Shown piece after piece: positions 11,546-22,992 of a stretch of 64,000 nucleotides of DNA. Made by a program: the position numbers and the translations under genes. The DNA is from Hyposmocoma kahamanoa. Taxonomy: Eukaryota; Arthropoda; Insecta; Lepidoptera; Cosmopterigidae. The stretch is from NCBI RefSeq assembly GCF_003589595.1, contig NW_020654289.1, forward strand, positions 7,438,158 through 7,502,157, in the 5' to 3' direction. Numbering within the stretch: the stretch's first letter is position 1; each line of letters opens with the position of its first letter. The notes under the pieces were generated by a model. That model made no database searches. It worked only from the letters and a program-made list of their open reading frames with translations, and was not told where the DNA came from.

Positions 11546-12036
11546 TGCGCGCGCCGTGTGTTTACACGAATTTACTCTATTTAATTGTTTTTTATTTCAA
11601 ATACCACAATCTCCCACTCTTCAAATTATAGAACATCGACGCAAAAGAAGTACTAACCATATTTGTCTTGCATACTGCATAGGATCTTCTAGATGTAGAT
11701 GCTCTAGTATAATTCTTGATAGGTATTTTAGAATGTTGTCATAGTACAGTTTATAAATATAAATTTGACGAACAGAGAGAACATCTGCAGGACTTAAGTA
11801 AGAAGAACAGACGCCTTGACACTAGCAATTTAAATGCTGTCTGACGCCACGTATCAAAGCATACATGTGGCAAAATATTAAACTTGAAAAGATCTTCATT
11901 AACCCATCCGCCTGCTAAGATTAAGAAGATTTTATATCTTACAAGTGCGGGCTGTGTAAAAGCAACCGACGTTTCATTTTCTATGCTTTTACCATGAACA
12001 GGAATTCTTTGCCGTGTTCTGATAACGATATAGAAG
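11546..12036. other. No gene recognised
   Basis: A minus frame of 118 codons (11751-12107) runs into the next family A copy. Its first part encodes the repeat and the rest is unrecognised. Confidence 0.35.
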
Positions 12037-12302
12037 CAGTAGAGCTCCTTGTGAAAGAGTTCATCTAGGGAAGTATTGCCATCATACCCATTTGTTTCGC
12101 CAAGCATTAATGTGAAATTATAGGCTCAAGAAACTTATCAACTGATGTCTCAGGGTGACGGGTGCGATGGCAATGCCCCTTCTTTGCAATTTAAAGGTTT
12201 GAGTGACAATGCAATTGCTATGGACAGGCGTGTGGTTTATCACCAGGCGCATGACTTGTTCGTTCTGTCACTTGGTATGTTAACAAAAAATAATAAAAAA
12301 AA
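12037..12302 (+). mobile_element. Family A retroposon with A-rich tail
   Basis: Sense copy starting AGCAGTAGAGCTCCTTG and ending CACTTGGTATGTTAAC followed by an AAAAAATAATAAAAAAAA-like tail. About 30 bases around the GAAATTACAGGCAC block are altered. Confidence 0.85.
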
Positions 12303-12726
12303 ATACAACCTGGATATTTTCAATATACGAGTCAACAGGTGTCTTGTACCTAAGTATGTACCATCCTCATCCACATCTACAGACCGCGATTATGGGCAAA
12401 CGTAAGCTTATGTTACATTACAAAAAGTAGCGTCAGTAGAACACCGCGCCTAATTCTCGCACGCGGACGAGTCTCGGGAAATCCCTGCTTCCGGGCCCAA
12501 AACGCCTGAAGATACTAATTTCCGGCGGAGTGGAGCTGCTCCGGATTTTTGGGGCCATGTTGAATTTATTTTTTGAGTTGGCTATTTATTGTACACTTGT
12601 TTTAATCAGTAACAGTCAATGTATAAGTATTAGCAAAGCATAAAAAAGAAAAAGATAGTGGGCAGTGATTATACTGAAAAAAAAAATTATTCAAATAATC
12701 AAGATGTTATTTCAGGTGCTCATATT
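12303..12726. other. No gene recognised
   Basis: 12450-12560 is less AT-rich, with CCGG-rich words (TTCCGGGCCC, TTTCCGGCGG). It remains unclassified. Confidence 0.3.
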
Positions 12727-13115
12727 CGCACTAATATTACAATAGTGTTGTAACTTAAAATATGTGAATTTCAGGATAAAGTCAGTGCTAAAACCAAAAT
12801 TTGATTCTCTACACGTCAATAAAACCGTCGATAGGATATTGTAAGAAATAATTAAAAGATATCTACCTAACTCAAAATGAGACAAACTTTATATGAGCTA
12901 GTTCTGGCCAAAACATATAGTCCTTACTCAAAAATATGAAATTATTTCTTTTATTTTTAAAAACATTGGGTCAGTAGGAAATTATTTAGATGTCAGTAAT
13001 AAATTTTACCTTATACATAAATTTTAATGATCTTTCACGGGAAGTGAGTATACGTTTTTCATAGATTCTGAAAAATACACTTTTTGAGTTAATACACAGT
13101 TGTATTAACAGTGCG
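12727..13115. mobile_element. Family J TIR element, copy 1
   Basis: The left end CGCACTAATATTACAATAGT is matched at the right end by the complement of CGCACTGTTAATACAA (right end reads GTATTAACAGTGCG). The TIR is about 33 bp and also includes TAACTCAAAA. The body contains GAGCTAGTTCTGGCC and CACGGGAAGTGAG. No coding frame. It is a non-autonomous DNA-transposon-like repeat of about 390 bp. The target duplication is not clear. Confidence 0.75.
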
Positions 13116-13238
13116 TATAACTTTTTTCCTTGTTATTAATTTTGGCCCATCATGCACAATAATTGTAGCAACCATTTTAAGTAATGGGTTTAATCATGTT
13201 GTGATTAATGTCATCAAGTATCTTGATACGCCGGCTGT

Positions 13239-13306
13239 AAAGGATAGGCGTGTTGTTTACCACCAGACGCACGCACGACTTGGTCGTCCCGTCACTTGGC
13301 ATCATA
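13239..13306 (+). mobile_element. Family A 5'-truncated copy
   Basis: Only the last 65 bases, from GGATAGGCGTGTTG to CACTTGGCATCATAAAAAA. Keeping the poly-A end and lacking the start is what truncated reverse transcription produces. Confidence 0.75.
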
Positions 13307-13411
13307 AAAAATGCCCACCTTAATTAAAGTCACTGTTTTTCAGTGTACAACACGTACAGGCTCGACGTGCTAGAAGTAAAAAAAAAAGATACCTATAATA
13401 ACTAGAAGAAT

Positions 13412-13768
13412 AACTCAGAATATGGGAAATTTAATATTACATCATTACTGAACTCAAAATTCGATTCACTATACGTCAAAAAAAAATGTCGTTAGAATTG
13501 TAAGAAATAATCAAAAGATGTCCACTTATCTCAAAATAAGACACATTTTATGTGAGCTAGTTCTGGCCAAAATAATCCTTATTCAAAAATATTGAATTAT
13601 TTTTTCCATTTCATTTTTAAATACATTTGAGAAATTGTTTAAGTGTCTATAATAAATTATAACATGCATAAATTTTAATGATTTTTTGCGGGAAGTGAGT
13701 AATTAGTTTTTCATCGATTCTGAGAAAGTCCACTTTTTGAGTTAATACACTATTGTATTAACAATGCG
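13412..13768. mobile_element. Family J TIR element, copy 2, left end lost
   Basis: Aligns with copy 1 from AACTCAGAATATG to the right TIR TTGTATTAACAATGCG. The first 28 bases of the left TIR are missing or unrecognisable. Confidence 0.7.
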
Positions 13769-13868
13769 ATTTTATACATTATTTATGTGTACATGCTTCA
13801 TCATGGACCTCAGCAATTGTGCACTTATTCTATTATAAAAAAACGTTTTTTAATGAACTCTACAGTTT

Positions 13869-14160
13869 TAGTAGCAGTAGAGCACCTTGTGTAAGAGTTC
13901 GTCCAGGGAAGTAATGCTACCTTACCTATTTCTGCTGCCAAACAGTAATGTGGGCATTACTGCGTTTCAGTTTTGAAGGGTGCTGGTGAAATTACAAGCC
14001 CGTGAGACTTTTCAACTTATGTCTCAGGATGACGTGGCAGTGCCCTTCAGATCTTTGCGATTTAAAGTTCTGAGTGGCACTGCAACTGTTATGGTGAGGC
14101 GTGTCGCTGACCACTGGACGCACGACTTGTTCGTGTCGTCACTTCGTATCCTAAAGAAAT
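13869..14160 (+). mobile_element. Family A retroposon, near full length
   Basis: From AGTAGCAGTAGAGCACC to CACTTCGTATCCTAAAGAAAT. It is open for 60 codons (13980-14162), but the frame only reads the repeat. Confidence 0.85.
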
Positions 14161-14164
14161 AATA

Positions 14165-14296
14165 TGTAAACTCACAATCTCACAGAGATTATACACACAC
14201 GCGCACGCAAAGGCACATGCAAACTTTCCACTTAACATCAGGTGGAGTGGAGTCATTTGCCTGTCAGGTATAAAAAAAAAAAAAAAAAAAAAAAAC
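14165..14296 (+). mobile_element. Retroposon 3' end with 25-base poly-A
   Basis: A CACACGCGCACGC stretch, then TTAACATCAGGTGGAGTGG and GTCATTTGCCTGTCAGGT, run into 25 consecutive A at 14272-14296. The ATCAGGTGG...GCCTG...poly-A end is typical of lepidopteran non-LTR 3' ends. It follows directly on a family A copy. Confidence 0.55.
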
Positions 14297-16219
14297 GCAC
14301 AATAAGCATCCTTCGAATTACATAAAACACAGTTATTAGTAATGTATAATTTTTGTTAGTTTTATCTACAACTTCTTTTGCTACTATTTATATTTACTAG
14401 TACAAGTTTAGTTAAATAGACTGGTACATCTCATTACACCTGTTATCTGGAGTCGGGCGTTAATAGCCGCGACAGAGACTTGTAGGCTACTATAGTTATT
14501 ATGGAATATAATCTTATCACGTGAATCTTGTTATTGTTTCAACAAAAAACATTTTTTAATTTTAATTTTTAGTTTTAAAGAGCGACTATTATTAACTGTT
14601 TTGCATTTTAATATCATATCCATCATAAATAAATACAGACTGAAAGAATTATAAATATAAATCAGCCTACACAAACTCCCACTGGCTCGTTAAGCCTAGC
14701 ACCTAGCTTCGTAAATGCGCAAGAAAAATCTGTACGGGCCGCTGGCGGCACGGCACGATCCGGAAATTAGGGCCGCCAGCGCTAGAATGGATTTCCGGCC
14801 CGTGCGCCAAGTGCCCTTTATTTAACTTCATTGTGTCCAGTCTCTTTTTACAATCACCATTTCACATACATCGTTACTTTCGTGTGACTAGTGATATACC
14901 AAGTTGGAAGTAAAGCAGCAAGGAATATGAAAATAGTGTGGTAAAAGATAGTAACTACGAGCAACTGTTATAGATTGCTTGGAAATGTGGAGAGAAAAGT
15001 TTATTTTGCTATTGCTGGATTGTAGACAGGAAACAATTTGGTATCTACGTCTGTATGGAGATTCCCACTATATGCTTTTGAATTGCTTCATTTTGTAAGA
15101 TTTTCCTGCATATCTTTGAGTGTTAGTTATAAATTGTGCATTGGTAAGAAATCACTGTGTTTATTTTACGATAATATGACAGTGTCATATATGTTTCTAT
15201 TGCATATTTTTATGATAAGAATAGAGCAACAACGCGGTAGGTTTTTATGACGTCATATTGCCCCACATGCGATGACATAATGACACGACGAACAAGCGAT
15301 TGATAGAGTTGTAGCGTTATCGTTTGACTGCAGAATTTTGGGGAACGAAAATTGCTCTCGTACGTATTATGTATATTTAATATAAAGTAACAACGTAATC
15401 AACGTGTGAATTCATCATCCACAAAAGGAATTAATTATACAATTGAATTTCTCTTTCAAATTACGACAATGAATTATTTATTTTCTCTAAAGGTTTGGCC
15501 AGATTTCAATTTAAAATATTCATGGCGACAACGTGAATGAAGTTTTAAACGGTATAAAGACTAAAATAGAAATAAAAAAGCAGTATGCACCGAGGGATAT
15601 CCGAAAAACGAGGAGTGTACGCAGCAAATAAATTAAGGAGTCGCGCCGCGTTCGCTGAAAAATCTTCGCGAATTTATTTCCGCATTAAAATCCGTGTTCA
15701 GTGAGCGTTTGCACCATAGCGGAAGATAAGCTGGTGTTTGTTGAAGCCCTACTGGTGCAGCGTTTGGTCCCTACCAACGTCCATTAAGTCATTAAAACTT
15801 CAGACACATAGGCACTGCAAAGTATAGCTTTTCATTTTTAGTCTGCTCGTTGTCGTTATTTGTTTTTCATGACTCTAAAATTGAACTTCGACATATGCTA
15901 CTCCGACAATACGTTACATCGACATGATTTTACTAAGATATTATGCTACTTCGACAACACACACGAGATGCTTCTTAAAAAAACGTCTTTAATCATTCTA
16001 TAACCATGTTGTTGCATTTTTGTTTCATATTTCGTTTATTTATTTACTTATTTCTGAGATTCACCGATTCATTTGTCTCAAAACTCGATAAACGTGTCAA
16101 AATTGATTGTTGTATAATTACGACTTACTGCCTAATTTCAACGTCTCGATATTTATTTGCCATATTTATTACAGGAACCCAATTTTCTTCTGAATGGAAT
16201 ATTTTTTTTTGCAATATCT
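14297..16219. other. No gene recognised
   Basis: 14735-14810 is GC-rich and partly self-complementary (GGGCCGCTGGCGGC against GGGCCGCCAGCGC). 15580-15760 is also less AT-rich, with CGCGCC and CGCGAA words. Frames at 15038-15250 and 16006-16221 have no known domain. Confidence 0.35.
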
Positions 16220-16290
16220 AGTGACGGGACGAACAAGTCGTGCACCTGATGGTAAGCTACACGCCTGTCCATAACAGTTGCAGTGACTCA
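16220..16290 (-). mobile_element. Family A 5'-truncated copy
   Basis: Holds only the 3' blocks (complement of the last 70 bases), next to a T run at 16202-16210 that corresponds to the poly-A tail. Confidence 0.75.
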
Positions 16291-16304
16291 AGATTGAATT
16301 GAAA

Positions 16305-16545
16305 TTCAGTTTTTTTTGTGAAATTGTTCTACTAGTTTGTTTTAGTTATTAATACTAAAACCGAACATTCAGAAAAAAAAACCTTTGAAAAATCCGGCCG
16401 GATTCGAACCGACGTCTCCTAGCAAACCGTGTCAGACGCTATGCCAACTAAACCACTGACAAACATATGAAAGTTTTCTTCACTTAGCGAGGTACCGTTA
16501 TAGCTATCAGCTGCTGACTAGAGATGTCACTAGCAATGTAACTTC
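16305..16545 (-). mobile_element. Family E retroposon
   Basis: On the minus strand: GACATCTCTAGTC..., TAACGGTACCTCGC, the tRNA-like middle (GGTTTAGTTGGCATAGC, GGTTCGAATCCGGCC), and the 3' block GAATGTTCGG. About 80 bases between the 5' block and the tRNA-like part are deleted. Confidence 0.75.
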
Positions 16546-17571
16546 TTAGTTAAATTTAAAAAGATTGACTGTTTGTCTAATTTCTGTGGCATGTGATATG
16601 AAATAACTTCCTCTGCTGTGTTTATTTTTTCTACACAAGCTGTTCCTCTTCCTGGCGTATCAACGCTGACGTTTATATTTGTGAGGACTAGAACATAGCG
16701 AACGAAACAACATTATCAGTGGCGCAGTATAGGTCCTCACGTGTGCAAGTTTATACTTGTTTGTCCTTATAAGTTTATCCTTATGGACACGCTGATATGT
16801 CATACAAGCTGATTCTTTCTGTTTTGTTTACACAGTTACTGATAATGTTACAAATTTAAGAAAATTGAATAAAACTGCAAATTATTTTATTTAAAAAGTT
16901 ACTTTTATTCACTCTTAATTCTGAAACTATACTTTTACTATAGGTGGATGCTTTTCATGTCGGTGACATGAAACCTAAGCATATATTTCTCAATAGTTCA
17001 ATATCGCAGAATTTACGAATATATATATATAATATTCGGAAGGTATTTTAAAAAACGTAAACAGTGACACTAGCTGAAGAGCCGGATATCGCTGGTTGCC
17101 CCTTAGAGCAGTATTAGGGATGGTCTAGAATATATTTTTTTAATATTAAAATAGATAATAACACTTAATTGCTCCCAAACAAAAAAAGCAGTACATAGAC
17201 AACTTAGAATTAATATGGGCAAAGGTGGCCTTATCTCTGAGAGCAATCTCTTCCAGACGACCTTTGAGGCAGAGGAGAACTGAACAGAGAAGGGAGACGT
17301 AGTGTGCCAGTGGCAAAAATTTAAATGCATTATTAAAAACTTACATTATCATATTTAGTAATAGGTTAAAGTATATTTAATATAGTACACGAAATTAAAG
17401 AAATTGCCATAAATATAAACTTACGTTGATATTCATGTGACTATCACTAATTTACACCAACGTATTATAAGAGCAAGTAGGGCAACTCGCGTCTATTCGG
17501 CCCCATCTATCCTGATAGTTCAGAGCGTAGGCAGGCGTGGGGTTGTTACATTATTAATTTAGTTGTACCCT
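16546..17571. other. No gene recognised
   Basis: AT-rich flank leading to the P-like element. The minus frame 17103-17330 has no known domain. 17490-17555 is locally GC-rich and unclassified. Confidence 0.35.
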
Positions 17572-17854
17572 TAGAATAATAACGCATAGAATGATAGTTT
17601 CATATCAAACGAACTGTCACAAGTGAGGCAAAAACCAAATTCATGTAGGCGTAAGCAACTTGTAACTACGCTCGTCGGCACGCACACAAATATACAAATA
17701 ATGATGCCATGGAATAACATTTCCCTCAAAAGTTGGGAAATTGTATCTTGCTTAACTCATCATTAAGTTAAAGGTGCCTACAGATTTGCCCGACATTGTC
17801 GATCAGGTGCCTACAGATATGCTCGGTTTTGTCGATGAAAAACGAATATAGCAC

Positions 17855-18390
17855 TTATTTGTAAATCCAAGATGGCGGACACGATTTTTCAAAATATGCT
17901 ATATGGGTATCCTTTTCGAGGTATTTGGGGATGCTCATTACGAATATGGCACTCATTTCNNNNNNNNNNATAAATGCAATATGGGTATCATTTTCGAGGT
18001 ACTTGGGGGTGCTCATTACGAATATGGCACTCATTTGTAAATCCAAGATGGCGGGCACGATTTTTTCAAAAAAATGCTATGTGGGTATCATTTTCGAGGT
18101 ATTTGGGATGCTCAATGTGAATATGGCACTATTTGTAAATCCAAGATGGCGGGCACGATTTTTCAAATAATGGCAAGTTGGGTATCGTTTTCGAGGTATT
18201 TGGCGGTGCTCATTACGAATATTGCTTTTGTTTGAACTGTCGTGTTTCCCATCTTGGATTTAGAAATGAGTCCCATATTTGTATTGAACATTCCCAAACA
18301 TCTCGAAAACGATACCCAACTTGCCATTATTCGAAAAATCGCGCCCGCCATCTTGGATTTAGAAATAAGTGCCATATTCGAAACCTAAAA
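17855..18390. repeat. About 100-bp tandem repeat with AAGATGGCGG, arms in both orientations
   Basis: Units read TAAATCCAAGATGGCGG, CACGATTTTTCAAA, a GGGTATC.TTTTCGAGGTA block, and GCTCATTACGAATATGGCAC. Forward units begin near 17861, across the gap, near 18036 and near 18135 (spacing about 100). From 18240 to 18390 the same unit runs in the reverse direction, so the array folds back on itself. The flanking block AGGTGCCTACAGAT occurs twice at 17772-17820. Confidence 0.8.
17950..17959. other. Assembly gap (10 N)
   Basis: Ten N sit inside the tandem array, where short-read assembly commonly fails. The real number of repeat units is therefore unknown. Confidence 0.95.
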
Positions 18391-18949
18391 CCGAAAATGC
18401 CATAAGCAAACATTAAAGAAAATAACTGTTAAAATAGATTAAAAAATCGCTTAAGAATGCTCCCCTTTTAAGAAAATAAAATATTTTAATATAAAATGTT
18501 TCGCTTGAGTTACGAAAAGAAAGACATATAATAAGCTATCAAAGTTGTACTGGTGGTGCCAACACTATAGTAGAAACAAATATATACTGTAAATTTGTTG
18601 CAATATGTGCTCCAATTCAAATAAAATTAATATAAATAATTATTCAATAAAGCATGAACGCAGAGCCGTTAAAAGTATTATAAAATAATTAAGTGTCCCA
18701 ATCACTTACAGGAGTTAACGAAAACATTTAATGTTTATTCGAGTAAATATTAGTTCAAAATGCGCAAATAAATCGAAATTACAGGCACCACTAAAATTTA
18801 CGTAATATAATTATTTTGATACAGAATAGCAAAATGGGGAGAAAAAAAATTCGTTACTTTGCAACACTTTCGTATCTTGTTGCCGCGAAATTATTTTTCT
18901 GTTTTAGTGAATATTTATATAAAAATATGAGTTGAAACGCATTACTTAC

Positions 18950-19024
18950 TTGTGGAATGCGATGTTAGTGTCTATTTTGTTTGTCTGTTGTATTTTTACA
19001 CCCATTTACCGCACATTTCGTCAT
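18950..19024 (-). pseudogene. THAP-like first exon of a P-like transposase (frameshifted)
   Basis: Starts ATG at 19024 on the minus strand and reads MTKCAVNGCKN, giving the first two zinc ligands (C-x4-C) of a C2CH THAP zinc finger. In copy 2 the exon ends in the same IDTNI.FH block. Here two bases are lost after the DK codons, which breaks the frame. A full splice donor, GTAAGT, follows at 18949-18944. The later C and H ligands would lie in a downstream exon that the element no longer contains. Confidence 0.6.
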
Positions 19025-19314
19025 TTTTAGCAAAAAATTTTGGAGCTGTTCGCGGTGCAATATGACCTTGAGCACTAACAGCCCGCGCGCTCCTGGGACG
19101 CGTTTGGAACCCTCTAACTTGCCTCACTTAGCGTGTGCGGGCTAGGTTTCTATGCGTTATTATTCTAAGGTTGTACCTACAAGTAGTAAACATAATTAGA
19201 AAAATCTAAGGTGTACATTCTCGATATATATAGAAATACATTTTGTTAAATGCAGTAGGTACTTGCGTATTGATAATTTTTACCAGCATCGCGGATTGAT
19301 ATCTTGATTATGGA

Positions 19315-19533
19315 TTATGAATTAACGCACACACGCACACACTCAACATAGCCCCGCACTAAGGAAACCCTGTGTCGCGGGTGCCATGGACACACACATA
19401 GACAACCACAAATTACACCCAAACTCACGAGAGAAATAATTGTAGGCCATACAACTATATCTCCCGGCCCGGGAATCGAACCTGGGACCTCTGCGTGGCA
19501 GTCCGGCATGGTAACCGTTCGGCCACGGAGGCA
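19315..19533 (-). mobile_element. Family B SINE
   Basis: Near full length on the minus strand, from the GGCCGAACGGTTACC and GGTTCGATTCCC boxes to CGGGGCTATGTTGAGTGTG. It ends at GCGTTAATTC, so the (TTA)n tail has been reduced. Confidence 0.9.
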
Positions 19534-19599
19534 GTTAAATTGAATTATGAATTATGACATGCTTAAGCGCCCAGATATACGAGGCGAAAGATATCGCGT

Positions 19600-19617
19600 G
19601 GCCGCCGCGCGGCGGCC
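19600..19617. repeat. GC-only palindrome
   Basis: GGCCGCCGCGCGGCGGCC is perfectly self-complementary over 18 bases in AT-rich DNA. A related CCGCGCGGTGGCCGCG lies near 19708. Confidence 0.85.
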
Positions 19618-19852
19618 GCCCAATTGCCACGCCTTCATGTACATTAATGGCGAATCTGAATTATATTTACTTGGCAACAACATTTAAATTCCTCTGAATA
19701 ATATAACCGCGCGGTGGCCGCGTAGACCAAATCCAAGCCAGACTTGCCCGCGTGTTCGGGATGCTCGTTTAAGTTAAAACGGTTCGGCATTTGAGGCACT
19801 TTTGTTTAAACTATTACAAACACAACAATAAACACCTCTGCCATTTAATGTA

Positions 19853-20290
19853 ATTTTTAACCAACTTAAAAAAGGAGGAGGCTCTCAATTCGACTTCTTT
19901 TGTGTACGTTACGCATTTACTCTTAAATTAATGAACTGATTTCGATGATTCTTTTCTTGTTGGAAAGAGGGTACTTCAATATTGGTCTCATTTAAATTTG
20001 TACTAAATGTTCCACCTCCAGCCTATAGCATATTCATCTACATATTTTCGCAATATTAAGGTACAAATTTGTGTTATGCAAATATGGAGTCAAGCGTCAA
20101 CGCGCGTCGCGTCGCAAACAGGACGCGACGCGACGCTTCGACTCTGCGACTGTGTGAGTTGAACCTAAGGTTGGTAAACCCTGAATCAGGTTTCGCGCAC
20201 TTTCCGGTAACCGATTCCTATAAAACTTGGCAAATAGATGTAATTCCATGAACTTTTGATGCCGGTTTTTTCTATTGTAAAAAAATAATG
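19853..20290 (+). mobile_element. Family G repeat
   Basis: Begins ACTTAAAAAAGGAGGAGG and CTCAATTCGAC, includes CGATTCTTTTCTTGTTGG-like text and AATGTTCCACCTCC, and ends with CGCACTTTCCGGTAACCG and the GATGCCGGTTTTTTC block. A GC-rich hairpin (GCGTCGCGTC against GACGCGACGC, 20106-20135) is embedded near 20100. Confidence 0.6.
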
Positions 20291-21927
20291 GTTATTAAAC
20301 ATCGAAGGATAGCTCCAATTCTATATTCATAGGCACGCGTGACGACTCGCGTTATGCAACGCACCGCAAGAATATGCGTCCGTACGCGGCGCGCAGTGGG
20401 TTGCACACATATGTACATGTCGCGCTGCTACGTTTGTTTGGCGTTACCATCTTATTGTACTATTGTTACACGCTTCATGATTACAAGTTGACTGGAAATA
20501 AAAAGAAAACAAATATAACTCATACCGTGGTAAGAAACCTATAATTAGTGATAATCAAATACCATATTATAATATCATAACGCTATGTTGTTTCGTGAAT
20601 TTGTATACCAAATATGATTTAAAAAAATTATATTATCATATTTTGCCAAGATTTTTCTTAACCACGTCTCTCTCGAGCAATATTGGGTTTCACAAGCGAA
20701 TATCTAAATGAACTTGCGGCGAGGGTTCTGTGTTCACGGCGCTGCGTAGCATCTATTAAATTATTTAACGTCCCCCAGATTAAAGCACCTCGCTCCGAGG
20801 CCGTCTTCAAATTGTTGAAGGTTTTTTACATAATCTTCATGGCTTTACTTAATTACACTGGCCCTGGATATACTTAAGTGCCTTCAAATATTTGTGAAAA
20901 ACTCAATTTCGGTGTAATCGAGTTTTTATTAATTTCCGGACGCCACAGTATAAGTTGTTTATTTTGCTATAATTTTAATTGCCCTTATTGAACGTTGCCC
21001 ATCTAGGCCACAGTAACTAGATTGAAACTGCTCTTTATAGTATAAAGTAGACTCGAAATGGTAATAGTACATTACTGCAGAAGCCGGGAAGTAACAGATT
21101 GCTGGACGTGTATGAGTTACGTATTAATACGAGTCAAGTAAACCCCGTTCCCACCGAGACTTGTATAGTGCTTTTCTCAAACAATGAGAGGAAATACTAA
21201 AATATCAAAGAGAGGAAGATGTATAATAAAAAAAGTAAAACAAAATATTATAAGTAGTATTTAACATGTTAGGTTACGTTAATTTGCTAAAAGAATGTGG
21301 TGTATTTTTCTAGGCATATATTAGTAGTCTATAGTAGTCTGCTAACTTTTGATGATGTGATTCACGTGATTTTCCAGTGCATGAAAGTTTCATAAGTTTT
21401 CATGTATCTTACTTTGTTCATCGCCAGCAAGAAGTTATCCATGGTTAATATTGCCTCTTGTTATAAATTAGGCGAAGCAAAATCAATTACTATATTTCCG
21501 TTATCGCTCGTCTCACTAAAACTATATTTTCGACGAAATTACAAAAAAGACGATAAAGTAGAAAATAATACCAAAGCACTTTAGTTTATTTTACCGCCTT
21601 TTCTTTTCTTTTTTTTTAAAGCAAGCAGTGCACGTAGGTATTTTTAATTGTTGGAATCACGAACACTGGGCAGTTGGCTGTATGAATTTTTCTTTTGCCT
21701 ATTTACGTAGTTCATTATTAGTAGATAGATTGAAAAGTTTAGAGAAGTGGACAGTAATAGATTTGCATACTTACTTTGCAGTCTTTGGCCGGGAAGAAGT
21801 CGCACGGTCCATAAATGACAAATTTTCCGTGTTTGTTTTTTGAAATGTGAAAAAACAATTTATCACTCACTTTAATTAATACAGTTTTTCCCCAAATTAC
21901 ATTGAACTCAAATCACGATGATTGTAC
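20291..21927. other. No gene recognised
   Basis: 20335-20420 is CG-rich (GCAACGCACCGC, ACGCGGCGCGC). Frames at 20683-20877, 21402-21584 and 21628-21843 have no known domain. Confidence 0.35.
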
Positions 21928-22505
21928 AACGTGGTAGCCCAATGGTTTGACTTCATCATCAATCATCAACAGCCTATTGCAGTCCAGTGTTGGATATAAG
22001 CGTTTCTCAGCTCGTTGCATCCATTTGCTGCCAGCAGCCTTTAGCAAATCGTCACTCCATCTGGCCAGACGGCGTCCTGCACTACGTTTGCCGGGCCATA
22101 GCCTCCACTCTAGAACTCGTTTTCCCCATTGGTTATCGGTTCTTTGACAGATAGGTATGGCCAGCCCACTGCCACTTCAGCTTGCTTATTCTTTATATAA
22201 TAGTTTTATGCAATTATTATTAAACTTAAAGATAAATTTATTCGGTATAAAAATGGTTTGACCTACCGCCTCTCAAACAGAGGCCGTGGGTTCGAACCCC
22301 GGCTCATACCTCAGAGTTTCCCGGAATGTATGATGAGCTTTTCGGTGAATAAAATCTGCATGCCCAAGAAGGTTCACAACTCTCAAAAAATTTGTGAAGT
22401 TCCCAATTCCCATTGGGCCAGTATAGCGGACTGTGAGCTACAGCCTCGCTCAAGAAGACCCGTGCCCAACAGTCGGACATATAAATAGATTGATAATTGT
22501 GATGG
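21928..22505 (+). mobile_element. Family C SINE, split by a LINE insertion
   Basis: The head TGGTAGCCCAATGGTTTGAC (21931-21951) is interrupted. The rest resumes at 22252 with AATGGTTTGACC, then the B box GGGTTCGAACCCC, and ends CGGACATATAAATAGATTG. The two halves share an 11-bp overlap, AATGGTTTGAC, which is the target duplication. Confidence 0.85.
21952..22251 (-). pseudogene. LINE endonuclease-RT C-terminal fragment inserted in a SINE
   Basis: The minus strand reads KLKWQWAGH near 22180 and, after a frameshift, RVLEWRLWPGKRSAGRR, ARWSDDL, GSKWMQRAE and TLDCNRLL, then a TGATGATTGATGATGAA tail at 21952-21968. This is the C-terminal tail of a common lepidopteran endonuclease-reverse-transcriptase LINE. 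It is flanked by AATGGTTTGAC on both sides. Confidence 0.8.
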
Positions 22506-22638
22506 TGGTGGTAGTCTTTTCATATGACTGCATTAAGGTAGATAAACGAAATGAGAATAATAAACCAACCCACATCGCATAAAGACAGCTAATTGTACGG
22601 ACAAACACGACTATGACACTTTCGTTGTCCTCGCATTA

Positions 22639-22992
22639 GGGCGCGTTGATATTATATGTCGTGACGACAGGTAGTCGTGCAGTTTAAATGTCGTGGCTTG
22701 TATATTTAAAAGAAAGTTTATTTAAGGATTAACTGTCGTTCACGACTTTTTTGATGCTACAACGATAGACTGTCATGACAATGGGAAGAGCCAGAACGAC
22801 AGTCGTCACGTCAAATAAACCGTCACGATAAAAATGTGACGACAGATAATCCCAGCTTCAAACGATTCGTCGTGCAAACGATAAGGCTACTGCCATGAAC
22901 CGATAAATTGTCATCACGATCTAATGGAAAACGCTAGACACGACAGTCGTTCAACGATAAATAAAACGTTACGATATAATGGGAACGCGCCC
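22639..22992. mobile_element. Family F GC-capped TIR element, copy 1
   Basis: The left end GGGCGCGTTGATATTAT and the right end ATAATGGGAACGCGCCC are imperfect complements. The interior is packed with GTCGT/ACGAC words in both directions (GTCGTGACGACAG, AACGACAGTCGTCACG, CACGACAGTCGTTCAACG). No coding frame. It is a non-autonomous TIR element. Flanks are TTA and TCA. Confidence 0.75.

Larger units (their letters stand above)
17580..19169 (-). mobile_element. P-superfamily-like DNA transposon, internally deleted, copy 1
   Basis: Ends: CTTAGAATAATAACGCATAG at 17580 and its exact complement ending at 19169. The flanks carry an 8-bp direct duplication GTTGTACC (17572-17579 and 19170-19177). Subterminal inverted copies of GTGAGGCAAA lie about 50 bases in from each end. 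Read on the minus strand, a start codon 145 bases inside the right end opens a THAP-like exon. Eight-base duplications, subterminal inverted repeats and a THAP first exon are features of P elements. The transposase core is absent. The interior is a tandem repeat (17855-18390) plus AT-rich DNA. A second copy in opposite orientation lies at 24.8-26.6 kb. Confidence 0.75.
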
